Below, one piece after another: positions 44,487 through 52,614 of a stretch of DNA of 64,000 bases (the stretch's first letter is position 1; every line of letters starts with the position of its first letter). The notes under the pieces were generated by a model. The model saw only the letters and a list, made by a program, of their open reading frames with translations, did not search any database and was not told where the DNA came from. Location of the stretch: contig DWWR01000028.1 in assembly GCA_019119645.1 (NCBI GenBank), positions 1-64,000 on the forward strand. Reading direction: 5' to 3'. The translations under genes and the position numbers were made by a program. Source of the stretch: Anaerobutyricum faecale. GTDB taxonomy: Bacteria; Bacillota; Clostridia; Lachnospirales; Lachnospiraceae.

Positions 44487-45383
44487 TTATTTTTTTCTTC
44501 CGCTCAAATGCAGCAGGAGGTCACGAAGAAATGCATTGTCCCGATGCAGAGAGTCAAAGGCATCCAGGGCCTCTTTGGTATATTGTATCACATCTTTTCC
44601 GGACTGCTCCAGTCCCTTCATGGATACGTAAGTATTCTTTTGATTCTTCTCGTCACTGCCCACCGGCTTTCCAAGCTCCTCCTGGGTGCTGGTCAGATCG
44701 AGGATATCGTCCTGAATCTGAAACGCCATGCCGGTCTTCCCTGCGATCTGCTCCACGATACCCACTTCCTCCGGGGAAGCGCCGGCAAGAACCGCCCCGA
44801 TCATCATGGCGCACTCAATGAGCGCCGCTGTCTTGTTCTTATGGATGAAAAGCAGCTCCTCAAAAGGAATCTCCCTGTGCTCCGACTCCACATCGGCGGT
44901 CTGGCCGCCGATCATACCGTAAATGCCCGGTTTGGCCGAAAGGATCTGAAACGCCCTTGCCGTCCGGATATCTTCCTCCGTGCCCTTAAAGGCCTTCGAA
45001 GCCGTCTCAAAGGCATAATTTAACAGAGCGTCGCCGGCGAGGATCGCCATAGCCTCCCCGTACACCACATGGGCGGTCTTTCTTCCCCTGCGGTAATCGT
45101 CATTGTCCAGGGCCGGCAGGTCATCGTGAATCAGGGAATAGGTGTGGATCATCTCAATGGCCGCCATGAATGGCTCAATGAGACTTCTATCGCTGCCGCC
45201 AAACATCCGGTAAGTCTCATCCATGAGCATGGGACGAAGTCTCTTGCCTCCCGCTCGCATGGTGTAATTCATGGCGCTGATCACCGTCTTCTGATATCCG
45301 GTCTCCTCCGGCAGAAAAGAGTAAATCACCTCTTCCACTTCTTTTGTTCTTTTTTCAATCTTCTCTTTCAGGGATACTTCCAT
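44487..45383 (-). CDS. ispA: Polyprenyl (farnesyl-type) diphosphate synthase
   Basis: A 298-residue prenyltransferase. First Asp-rich motif DDLPALDNDDYRRGRKTAH and second QIQDDILDLTS are intact. It condenses IPP and DMAPP into farnesyl or geranyl diphosphate, fed by dxs downstream in the operon. ATG 45383 follows AGGAGG; it overlaps the end of xseB by 29 bases. An ATG at 45404 is rejected as it lacks a site. Confidence 0.92.
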   Translation of the reverse strand: MEVSLKEKIEKRTKEVEEVIYSFLPEETGYQKTVISAMNYTMRAGGKRLRPMLMDETYRMFGGSDRSLIEPFMAAIEMIHTYSLIHDDLPALDNDDYRRGRKTAHVVYGEAMAILAGDALLNYAFETASKAFKGTEEDIRTARAFQILSAKPGIYGMIGGQTADVESEHREIPFEELLFIHKNKTAALIECAMMIGAVLAGASPEEVGIVEQIAGKTGMAFQIQDDILDLTSTQEELGKPVGSDEKNQKNTYVSMKGLEQSGKDVIQYTKEALDAFDSLHRDNAFLRDLLLHLSGRKK

Positions 45384-45576
45384 CTTTTCCCTCCTGTAAC
45401 ACAATAATTTCTTTCTCTGTTTTATCCAGGGTCTGATTACATTTTTCCAAAAGCTTCACACCCTTTTTATAATACTCCATGGAATCAGAGAGACTGAGCT
45501 TTGGGTCATCCAGCCGCTCCAGAATCTCATCCAGTTCCTCAAATGCCTTCTCAATGGAAAACTTTGTCCTTGCCAT
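45355..45576 (-). CDS. xseB: Exodeoxyribonuclease VII small subunit
   Basis: A 73-residue helical subunit of exonuclease VII, starting MARTKFSIEKAFEELDEILE and containing LSLSDSMEYYKKGVKLLEKCNQTLD, the family core. It follows xseA by 3 bases and overlaps ispA. Confidence 0.93.
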   Translation of the reverse strand: MARTKFSIEKAFEELDEILERLDDPKLSLSDSMEYYKKGVKLLEKCNQTLDKTEKEIIVLQEGKDGSIPERED

Positions 45577-45579
45577 GCT

Positions 45580-46851
45580 CTATTCCTCTTTCTGCTCTGT
45601 GGAAATGTCTGCTCCGCCCTGTCCGTCTTCCGTCCGGAACGAATCATCCCGCCTTTTTGTGACAGATACCGGCGACACTTCCGCCTCTCCGTCGGAAAAA
45701 ATCAACTGAAATGTCCGGTGGAGCTCCAGCTGATCCACAGACGCCACCGGATGTCCCTCTTTGTCCTGGGCAAACACATATCCTCCGGTGAGTCTCACCG
45801 TGGGCGACAGCCCGTGGAGCCGTTCCGCCTGAAGATGCATCCGGTGTCTTGCCTCCCTGATCCGTGTATCCATGCTCTGGTGAAGACGCTCACCCAGGCT
45901 CTGGCAGAGCATCTTCTGCCGCAGAAGCTTCGTGCCGGGATGGCGGGCGTCCAATAACCGCCGGGCATCCAGCAGCCTCTGCCGGTACTCCTGCATCCGG
46001 TACTGCATCCGGCCATCCAGCTCGTCCCCATAGCGGTCAAACTGCTGGATGATGGAATAGACATCCGGAATGGCCAGTTCGCAGGCCGCTGATGGTGTCG
46101 CCGCCCGGACATCCGCACAGTAATCGGCAATGGTCATGTCAACCTCGTGGCCGGTGCCGGAAATGACCGGCGTCTCCGCCTCATAGATACTGTCGGCCAC
46201 AATCCTTTCATTAAAGGCCCACAAATCTTCTATGGAACCGCCGCCCCGTCCGATGATGATCAGATCCACGCCGCTTTTATCAAAATAACGGATGCCCCGG
46301 GCAATGCTCTCTGCCGCGCCCTCTCCCTGTACTTTCGCCGGGAAAAGATACAGCTGCACGAAAGGATTCCTCCTGGCAGCGATGCTCTTGATATCCTCAA
46401 TGGCCGCTCCGGTGAGAGCAGTCACGATACCGATGCTCTCCGGATACGGCGGCAGGGACTTCTTTTTCTCAAAATCAAAATATCCCAGCTGCAAAAGCTC
46501 CTGTTTTAACTTCTCATAACGGATATAGAGCTCACCGGCTCCCGACAATTCAATCTCTTTGGCGTAAAGCTGATAGGCGCCGTCTCTCTCGAACACAGAG
46601 ATATTCCCCTGCACAACGACCATCTGCCCGTTCTCCATCTGAAAATGCAGTCCTTTCGGCCGGTCTGTGGCAAACATCACACAGCGGATGGTGCTGCGTT
46701 CATCTTTCAGGGTAAAATAAATATGCCCGGAAGAATGATATTTGCAGTTGGATATCTCCCCTTTTAAAAAAATCTTTCTCAGGGCGTAATCACTGTCAAA
46801 AATCCGTCGGATATATGAATTTATCTGTGAAACGGTAAAAATCTGCTTCAT
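45580..46851 (-). CDS. xseA: Exodeoxyribonuclease VII large subunit
   Basis: A 423-residue nuclease subunit. It has an N-terminal OB fold (FTVSQINSYIRRIFDSDYAL) and the catalytic region GIVTALTGAAIEDIKSIAARR, IGRGGGSIEDLWAFNER, SGTGHEVDMTIADYCADVRA. It degrades single-stranded DNA and acts with XseB. ATG 46851 has AGGACAG upstream. A terminator-like hairpin (46866-46911) lies just before it, between nusB and xseA. Confidence 0.94.
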   Translation of the reverse strand: MKQIFTVSQINSYIRRIFDSDYALRKIFLKGEISNCKYHSSGHIYFTLKDERSTIRCVMFATDRPKGLHFQMENGQMVVVQGNISVFERDGAYQLYAKEIELSGAGELYIRYEKLKQELLQLGYFDFEKKKSLPPYPESIGIVTALTGAAIEDIKSIAARRNPFVQLYLFPAKVQGEGAAESIARGIRYFDKSGVDLIIIGRGGGSIEDLWAFNERIVADSIYEAETPVISGTGHEVDMTIADYCADVRAATPSAACELAIPDVYSIIQQFDRYGDELDGRMQYRMQEYRQRLLDARRLLDARHPGTKLLRQKMLCQSLGERLHQSMDTRIREARHRMHLQAERLHGLSPTVRLTGGYVFAQDKEGHPVASVDQLELHRTFQLIFSDGEAEVSPVSVTKRRDDSFRTEDGQGGADISTEQKEE

Positions 46852-46865
46852 GTTCTGTCCTGTAC

Positions 46866-46911
46866 AAAAACAGGCGGCGCAAAACTCCATATTCCGTTTT
46901 CACGCCGCCTG
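46866..46911 (-). terminator. Terminator-like hairpin between nusB and xseA
   Basis: A perfect 9-bp GC-rich stem (46871-46879 with 46903-46911) has an inner AAAAC/GTTTT and is followed on the minus strand by TGTTTTTG. It ends 15 bases before the xseA start. Confidence 0.65.
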
Positions 46912-46987
46912 AATGCTTCTATCTTTGTCAATTCAAAGTACCACTACCGCAGGCCGCGCCAGTCTGGTGTCCGGGCCGCGTCCCCGG

Positions 46988-47389
46988 CTATGCCAGCTTA
47001 GCCAGCACTCCGTTGATAAATCTTGGTGCATCTTCGCTGCAGTAAATCTTTGCCAGCTCGAGCGCCTCGTTAATAGCCACTCCCTTCGGAATGTCGTCAT
47101 CTTTTAACATCTCATATACCGCAAGCCGGAGGATTGCCAGCTCAGTCTTACCAAGCCGTTCCAGACGCCATCCGGTACATATCTTCATGATCGTCTGATC
47201 AATCTCTTCCTGAACATCAAGAATCGCATCCACCTTATTGCGGATATAGGAACTGTCCGCCTCGCTGATCTCCGGCTTCTCTTCCAAAAACATCTCCGTC
47301 TGTTCCTGCAGTTCTTCTCTGGTATTAAATTCTATGCGAAAAAGCAAGAGAAAAATGTTCTTTCTCAGCTCTCTTCTGCTCATTTTCAT
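46988..47389 (-). CDS. nusB: Transcription antitermination protein NusB
   Basis: A 133-residue helical protein that binds boxA RNA with NusE and supports rRNA antitermination. It has SRRELRKNIFLLLFRIEF at the N-terminus and LRLAVYEMLKDDDIPKGVAINEALELAKIY with C-terminal FINGVLAKLA. ATG 47389 follows GGAGG by 7 bases. A hairpin separates it from xseA. Confidence 0.94.
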   Translation of the reverse strand: MKMSRRELRKNIFLLLFRIEFNTREELQEQTEMFLEEKPEISEADSSYIRNKVDAILDVQEEIDQTIMKICTGWRLERLGKTELAILRLAVYEMLKDDDIPKGVAINEALELAKIYCSEDAPRFINGVLAKLA

Positions 47390-47491
47390 GTAGGAACCTC
47401 CATCTATCTTCTTGTGTATCTGATCTCTTACTGCCAAACCGGCAGAACAGTAATACGGCCGCCTGTCTTATTCCGGGGCGGCCTGCTGCGC

Positions 47492-47872
47492 TTATTCGTC
47501 TTCCGTCTGAATACCGGCAATGCGGATATTCACTTCGCCTACGGTAAGACCGGTCATGGTCTCAATGGCACCTTTCACCTTTTCCTGCACTTCTCTGGAC
47601 GTCTTCGGAATGCTGACGCCATATTTGAGAATCAGGTTAAGCACCACATCCACCTTCTCGCCGTCAATGCTCACCTTCACGCCCTTGGAAAGATTCTTCA
47701 TGCCAAGCTTGCTGACAATCTCATTGGTAATATTGCCGGACATCTTCTGCACGCCCTCCACTTCTGTGGCTGCCAGCCCCGCAATCACCGCAATGACCTC
47801 GTCGGCAATCTGCACCTGTCCCACATCCTCTATCTCATAAACGGAATGACTCACTTTATTCTCTTTGTCCAT
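47492..47872 (-). CDS. Asp23/Gls24-family envelope stress protein
   Basis: A 126-residue protein of the Asp23/Gls24 (DUF322) fold: VQIADEVIAVIAGLAATEVEGV, KGVKVSIDGEKVDVVLNLIL, YGVSIPKTSREVQEKVKGA. Members act in envelope homeostasis and are commonly encoded next to nusB in Firmicutes. ATG 47872 is chosen for GGAGG. It begins the core block; the ECF island lies upstream. Confidence 0.9.
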   Translation of the reverse strand: MDKENKVSHSVYEIEDVGQVQIADEVIAVIAGLAATEVEGVQKMSGNITNEIVSKLGMKNLSKGVKVSIDGEKVDVVLNLILKYGVSIPKTSREVQEKVKGAIETMTGLTVGEVNIRIAGIQTEDE

Positions 47873-48037
47873 GGGAAACCTCCTTCTGCCATACCTGTCT
47901 TTATGCATCTGCCTCTGTTCCTGCTGTCAATTCTTCCTATAGTATAAACAAATGACATAAATTTATTTCCTATATTATAACAGACATCCCATCTTTTGCA
48001 ACTTCTTTTTCCTCTGGAGAAACGGGATGACTTACCT

Positions 48038-48583
48038 TTACATATATCCCAGTTCTTTCAACTGCATCTTCAGCTGCTCCCTGGCCCGTTTTGCAATCTG
48101 TCTGACATTTTCCGGTTTTAAATGTAAGGTTTCCGCGATATCTCTGCCTTTCATTTTATTATAATACTGCAGGAGAACCACCTGCTTATAGGGATACTCC
48201 ATCTGCTCGATCAGATTTTTGACCACCTCGGTCATCTCTTTGCCAATGAACTCCGCCTCGATATTCTCTTCCGAAACATTCCAGGTATTTTCTCCCTCCA
48301 TGTTGTGGAGCATGGTTTTCTTCTGCCTGCGAAGCACGTCAATACAGCGATGGCGCAGAATCGTGACAAGATAATTCCAGTTCTTCATGGGTTCCCGATC
48401 CATGACCTTGTCCATATTATCGATCAACGTCAAAAAAGTCTCATGAACCACGTCCTCGGAAGCAGCGTGGTCTTTCATCATTTCAAAAGCCACTCTGTAA
48501 AGAGGTTGTGAATACATTTCATATAATGTGACAAATTTGTCTTTCTCCTGCTGTGTATTTAATAATTGTAAATAATTTATCAT
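48038..48583 (-). CDS. ECF-type RNA polymerase sigma factor
   Basis: A 181-residue sigma-70 family protein with only regions 2 and 4. Region 2: YSQPLYRVAFEMMKDHAASEDVVHETFLTLID; region 4: QYYNKMKGRDIAETLHLKPENVRQIAKRA, both within the family pattern. Its own promoter (48616-48645) closely matches that of the DUF4367 gene at 52245, suggesting autoregulation. The predicted anti-sigma factor is encoded 3 kb away on the same strand, separated by two secreted LRR proteins. A terminator upstream isolates it from the LRR transcripts. The signal is unknown. Confidence 0.9.
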   Translation of the reverse strand: MINYLQLLNTQQEKDKFVTLYEMYSQPLYRVAFEMMKDHAASEDVVHETFLTLIDNMDKVMDREPMKNWNYLVTILRHRCIDVLRRQKKTMLHNMEGENTWNVSEENIEAEFIGKEMTEVVKNLIEQMEYPYKQVVLLQYYNKMKGRDIAETLHLKPENVRQIAKRAREQLKMQLKELGYM

Positions 48584-48615
48584 AAGAGCTCCTTCATATA
48601 TCTTCCCTCATAATA

Positions 48616-48645
48616 TATAAACGACCGAAGAAACCATTTGTGACA
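48616..48645 (-). promoter_or_regulatory. ECF sigma-type promoter of the sigma gene
   Basis: On the minus strand TGTCACAAA (48637-48645), 13 bases, then CGTTTATA (48616-48623); a T run precedes the -35 element. Identical hexamers and spacing occur at 52349-52378. The sigma ATG is 33 bases downstream of the -10. Confidence 0.75.
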
Positions 48646-48710
48646 AAAAAATCCAAAAAAAATTTAGAAAAATTGAGAATCAAACTTCCCGGCAAAATCA
48701 TTTTCAGCTG

Positions 48711-48740
48711 AAAAGGGCGGGCACGCCGCCGCATGCCCGC
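48711..48740 (-). terminator. Terminator between the LRR gene and the sigma gene
   Basis: GCGGGCA (48717-48723) pairs with TGCCCGC (48734-48740). On the minus strand CCTTTT follows. It sits past the LRR stop at 48808, and the sigma promoter begins just after it. Confidence 0.65.
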
Positions 48741-48807
48741 AATGTTACTTATCTATTTCCTTTTACTCGATTCATCAAACTATTCCCGCCATAATGAGAG
48801 CGAATGA

Positions 48808-49953
48808 TTATTTTGCGTAGGTCACCGTGACATCCGGGTCGCATTGAAGAGCAGATGGCTTACGGATTTTCGTGTTGGAGAGATTCAACTTCGTTAAATC
48901 GGTATTTTTACAACGAAGCTTCCGCAAATTTACATTATTTTTCACATTTAACTTTTTCAGTTTGGTATTATTCACATGGAGGCTCTTTAATTTTCTGCAG
49001 CCCTTCACGTTTAACTTCTCAAGTTTCGGATTGCTGTGACAGTCTACTTTTGTGAGATTTGTATTCTTACTTAAATCCAAAGAAACCAGCTCTGTTCGGT
49101 AGCACCACAGGAATGTCAGTTTCTTATTTTTGCTTAAATCCAGGGAAGAAGTGTTAGTCCCCCAGCCAAGCCGAAGTTCTTTTAACTGTGTATTTGTCTT
49201 TAAATCCAGTGATTTCAACGAGCGGCCGGAAACTTTTAATTTTTCCAGATTTTTAGCGCCCTTTAATTTTAATTTGGATAAACGATCACCGCTGACAGAA
49301 ACCGTTTCCAGGTTGGTACAGTTCTTCAGATTGAGTGTCTGTAAGACTTCTCTGTCATCAATAACAGAAACATCTGCCAGTTTTTTATAACCAGACAAAT
49401 TCAATTTTTTTACATTGGTCCAATTCAATAAGAGACTGCGTAAATTTGTGCATCCTTTCAGGTTAAGGGTGTCTATACAATCTTCACGCCGGCCTTCGAT
49501 CGCTACATCTTTTAAATTGGTGCAATCCTGCAGGTTTACCGTTTTCAGATACGGATTCCGGCTATCTATAGTTACTTTGCTTAACTTTTTGAATCCGCTG
49601 AGGTCTATCTCGGAAGCGGTATCAGTCTCGTAGATATTTACGTCATCATAATCAGTAGTAGCGTAATCTGCCCGGTAATAAAATTCTTTCATGTCTGTAA
49701 AATATTCGATTCCCTTAAAAGAATCGATATTATACTGAGAGAAAAAATTTATTTGGGTTACTTTGGAAGCTTCCTTTTTGGAAAGATATCCGTCTTTGTT
49801 GGTATCTGCTTTCTCCGCGTATTCTTTTACCGCTCTCGCAAAATTGGTATCATTGATAGCTACTTTGGACGCTGCCTCGGCGGAAATCCCTGCGCCCAGC
49901 AGAAATGTACCGGCCAGTGCCGTGACAATGAATGTTTTTAAATGTTTTCTCAT
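48808..49953 (-). CDS. Secreted EF-hand and leucine-rich-repeat protein 2
   Basis: A 381-residue protein. Signal peptide (FIVTALAGTFLLGAGISAEA, cut near 27), then a complete 12-residue EF-hand loop DTNKDGYLSKKE (50-61), then about ten LRR units of roughly 20-23 residues of the form LKKLNLSGYKKLADVSV and LVSLDLSKNTNLTKVDC, to the C-terminus. No wall-anchor motif, so it may be released or bind the surface. It is a close tandem paralogue of the next gene. ATG 49953 follows AAGGAGG. Its function is unknown; the context in an ECF locus suggests a surface or sensing role. Confidence 0.85.
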   Translation of the reverse strand: MRKHLKTFIVTALAGTFLLGAGISAEAASKVAINDTNFARAVKEYAEKADTNKDGYLSKKEASKVTQINFFSQYNIDSFKGIEYFTDMKEFYYRADYATTDYDDVNIYETDTASEIDLSGFKKLSKVTIDSRNPYLKTVNLQDCTNLKDVAIEGRREDCIDTLNLKGCTNLRSLLLNWTNVKKLNLSGYKKLADVSVIDDREVLQTLNLKNCTNLETVSVSGDRLSKLKLKGAKNLEKLKVSGRSLKSLDLKTNTQLKELRLGWGTNTSSLDLSKNKKLTFLWCYRTELVSLDLSKNTNLTKVDCHSNPKLEKLNVKGCRKLKSLHVNNTKLKKLNVKNNVNLRKLRCKNTDLTKLNLSNTKIRKPSALQCDPDVTVTYAK

Positions 49954-49975
49954 AGTGTTTCCTCCTTGTTGTGTA

Positions 49976-50004
49976 AGTATATAGATAGCTATTTTCTCTG
50001 GCAA
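49976..50004 (-). promoter_or_regulatory. Sigma-A promoter for LRR gene 2
   Basis: Minus strand TTGCCA (49999-50004), 17 bases, TATACT (49976-49981). It has no match to the ECF promoter. Confidence 0.55.
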
Positions 50005-50049
50005 GTTTTTTTAAAAATCATAATTAATCATGACATCACCTCATTCATT

Positions 50050-50089
50050 ACAAACTTGACACCATTGTGTCATATGATATCAAGTTTGT
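50050..50089. repeat. 40-bp dyad upstream of LRR gene 2
   Basis: ACAAACTTGA (50050-50059) and TCAAGTTTGT (50080-50089) are perfect inverse arms 20 bases apart; TGACAC/GTGTCA forms a further dyad within. No T tract follows. Possible operator or repeat. Confidence 0.4.
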
Positions 50090-50133
50090 ACATATTTTAA
50101 TTGAGGATTCTGTTTTATAATAAAAAAGGGCAT

Positions 50134-51354
50134 TTATTCCGCGTAGGTAACTGTCACATCCGGATCGCATTTTAATGCCGATGGTTTACTGATGCGAGTA
50201 TTGGAGAGGTCCAATTTCTGGATATTTGTATCCCTGCATTTCAACATCTCTAATTTGTGATTCTTCCTCAGATTTAATTTTTTTAATCCGGTATTATCAC
50301 AGTGAAGGTATCGTAAATTGACATTTTTCTTTACATTCAGTTTTGTCAGACTAGTGAGATAGCAACTAAGTGTTTCTAATTTAGGACAGTTGCTCACATC
50401 TATTTCTTCCAATTTTTCGTTAGCATGACAATCCAGTTTCCTTAAATTTTTATTCCTTACTTTTAATGAAGTAATGTTTGAATCATATAATCTTAATTTT
50501 TTCAGATTCAAATTGTTTTCTAAATCCAAATCAGAAACATAGATTCCGTAGCCAAGATGTAACTCTTTTAGTCCTGTATTTGTATTGAAATCCAGAGAGT
50601 CAAACGAACATGCTCCTGCCAAACTAAAATATTCCAGTTTTTTTGCTCCTTTTAATTTTAAATGACGGAGACTGCTGCTAATTATATCAACTGTACGCAG
50701 GTTGGTGCAGCCTTTGACATTTAATGTTTTTAGTTTATCGTTGTCATCATCTATGGATAATTCTGTAAGCTTATTAAGATTAGAAAGGTTCAGTTTTTTT
50801 ACATCAGTCATATATAAAGTAAGCGTACGCAGATTTTTGCAGCCTTTCAGATTCAGATCATCCACACATCCCTTGATATTCCCATGAATATCCACTTCCT
50901 CCAGATTCGGACAATTCTTCAGATTGACTTTTCTCAGATAAGCATTTCTGCTGTCAATATTGACCTTCTTCAATTTCTTGAATCCACTGAGATTTATTTT
51001 CGGTGCTGTAGAAGTTTCATGGATGACGATATCATCATAATCTGTATCAGAAGAATCAGCCCGGTAGTAAAAATCCTCGATTTCTGTGAAATATTTGATA
51101 CCTTTAAAGGAATCAATATTACGGCCAGCGTTGAAAAAACGAACTTCTATTATCTTTTCCGCTTCTTTTTTTGAAAGATATCCGTTCTTGTTAGTATCTG
51201 CTTTTTTAGCATACTTCTTTACTGCCCAGGCAAAATTAGTATCATTGATGGCTACACCAGATGGCTTTGATACTGCCTCGGCGGAAATCCCTGCGCCCAG
51301 CAGAAATGTACAGGCCAGCACTGTGAAAATGATTGTTTTAAAAGGTTTTCTCAT
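50134..51354 (-). CDS. Secreted EF-hand and leucine-rich-repeat protein 1
   Basis: A 406-residue paralogue of the gene at 48808-49953, with the same order: signal peptide (FTVLACTFLLGAGISAEA), EF-hand loop DTNKNGYLSKKE (53-64), then LRR repeats (LKKLRLYDSNITSLKVRN, LEMLKCRDTNIQKLDLSNT) and the shared ending CDPDVTVTYAE. The leaders of the two genes are also alike (ACACAACA before GGAGG), so they arose by tandem duplication and then diverged. It follows the DUF4367 gene by 93 bases and may share its transcript. Function unknown. Confidence 0.85.
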   Translation of the reverse strand: MRKPFKTIIFTVLACTFLLGAGISAEAVSKPSGVAINDTNFAWAVKKYAKKADTNKNGYLSKKEAEKIIEVRFFNAGRNIDSFKGIKYFTEIEDFYYRADSSDTDYDDIVIHETSTAPKINLSGFKKLKKVNIDSRNAYLRKVNLKNCPNLEEVDIHGNIKGCVDDLNLKGCKNLRTLTLYMTDVKKLNLSNLNKLTELSIDDDNDKLKTLNVKGCTNLRTVDIISSSLRHLKLKGAKKLEYFSLAGACSFDSLDFNTNTGLKELHLGYGIYVSDLDLENNLNLKKLRLYDSNITSLKVRNKNLRKLDCHANEKLEEIDVSNCPKLETLSCYLTSLTKLNVKKNVNLRYLHCDNTGLKKLNLRKNHKLEMLKCRDTNIQKLDLSNTRISKPSALKCDPDVTVTYAE

Positions 51355-51447
51355 AGTGTCTCCTCCCTGTTGTGTAAATAGTATTTGTTTCTTTGTGTGC
51401 CGATTTTTTGAACGGCATAAATGTGCCGGGTTCCCTGCACCGGTAAT

Positions 51448-52245
51448 TTAGTATTGCTCCAATATCCCGGACATATCTATATAATCCAATATCACCTCCT
51501 CCGGCCGGTCCGACATAAACTCAAACAAATAGCCATCCTTCTCGTAAAAAATCGTGTTGTTTCTGCCGTCTGATATGGAATAAGCTTCTAAGCCGTTGTC
51601 TAATTCAATAATTCGTTGGTATCCTTCTTGTTCATCATAAGAAATGTGTCCCCGATAATATTCAACATAATGTTGAGAATAATAAATATAGCTTCCTTCG
51701 TTATTTTCATAATTAACAATATAACTCTTGAATTTTTCATTCTCATTCTCATACACCACCCGATACCCTTCGGGCACTTCCTTCCATTTATAGGCGTGGA
51801 ATTCTCCGCTGCCTGTACCCTCGCCTTCCTGTTCGGTGGTGCTCTCTGGGGCCGCTTCGATGGTCACGTTATCAGAGAAAAACTGAAGACTCAGACGGCG
51901 CAGTCCATTTCTGATATCATCGCTGGCCAGGGCAACGGCAGACATCCCCACCATGAGCAGCGCGGCGACGGCAATGTATCTGCGATACGACCACAAAGAA
52001 GAACGGCCTGTCCATCTTTGATCCAGCTGTTCCAGGAAGGACTTGTCTTCTTGGAAAGCGTCGCTCTCGTTATGTACAGTAAATGCGTCGGCCGATGCAA
52101 AGAGCCGGTTCATTTTTATCTGATATTCCGGGCGGAAGGTATGCGGGAATTCTAATGCTTTTTCATTTTGTCGCTGAAAATCTTCTTCCACTACCCTGCG
52201 GGCGGCTTCTTCCAGAATGGCATCATTTAATCTTCTTTTCTTCAT
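51448..52245 (-). CDS. DUF4367 membrane protein, probable anti-sigma factor
   Basis: A 265-residue protein with one membrane helix at about 90-107 (IAVAALLMVGMSAVALAS), a cytoplasmic N-terminus of roughly 88 residues starting LNDAILEEAARRVVEEDF, and an extracellular domain ending in a DUF4367-like region (VPEGYRVVYENEN, DRPEEVILDYIDMSGI). The topology (sigma-binding inside, sensor outside) and the ECF-type promoter shared with the sigma gene make it the likely anti-sigma factor. It lacks a ZAS-like HxxxCxxC motif, so another binding mode is needed. The ligand is unknown. Confidence 0.8.
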   Translation of the reverse strand: MKKRRLNDAILEEAARRVVEEDFQRQNEKALEFPHTFRPEYQIKMNRLFASADAFTVHNESDAFQEDKSFLEQLDQRWTGRSSLWSYRRYIAVAALLMVGMSAVALASDDIRNGLRRLSLQFFSDNVTIEAAPESTTEQEGEGTGSGEFHAYKWKEVPEGYRVVYENENEKFKSYIVNYENNEGSYIYYSQHYVEYYRGHISYDEQEGYQRIIELDNGLEAYSISDGRNNTIFYEKDGYLFEFMSDRPEEVILDYIDMSGILEQY

Positions 52246-52348
52246 TGTTCCGGTATACCTCCCTTCTGTTGTATCTTTTTCGCTATGTCTCTGACAAATG
52301 CGAATTGCCTGTCACAGAAATGATGTGCCATTTTTTATCCTTTATATA

Positions 52349-52378
52349 TATAAACGGTTGAGAGTGCATTTTGTGACA
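52349..52378 (-). promoter_or_regulatory. ECF sigma-type promoter of the DUF4367 gene
   Basis: On the minus strand TGTCACAAA (52370-52378), 13 bases, CGTTTATA (52349-52356), preceded by a T run. Motifs and spacing are the same as at 48616-48645. The region 52246-52614 otherwise holds only this promoter and the repeat at 52464-52516. Confidence 0.75.
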
Positions 52379-52463
52379 AAAAAAAATTGAAAAAATATTT
52401 TTTTAATTTCATGATATATTTATACGTTACTTCTATATAAAATGCCCTCTCTTCGGCAACAGA

Positions 52464-52516
52464 CAAATGGAGCCGTTGCTCCATAGATACCATCCATGAA
52501 ACAACAGCTCCACATA
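52464..52516. repeat. Terminator-bearing repeat, copy A
   Basis: ATGGAGCC..TGCTCCA with the conserved flank AGAT..CATC..AT.AAACA recurs at 52986-53041. On the minus strand the core TGGAGC/GCTCCA stem (52468-52483) has a T-rich tail (TTTGT) and follows the antitoxin gene. A longer alternative pairing GGAGC.GTTG/CAAC.GCTCC (52469-52478 with 52502-52511) also exists. Confidence 0.5.
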
Positions 52517-52614
52517 TCATAATGTTCTTACAAAAAGCAGTATATCTTTCATTCGTTTTCTTTTATAATCTTCAAAAATTCCTCTTCGTAATGCCCTCTC
52601 CCACAAAAGCCGCA

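Noticed and set aside
52510..52614. In-frame extension after the antitoxin stop (CGFCGRGHYEEE...) and a 32-codon overlapping frame, considered as a toxin.
   Set aside because: Neither resembles RelE/YafQ, and the stop position gives a normal antitoxin length.
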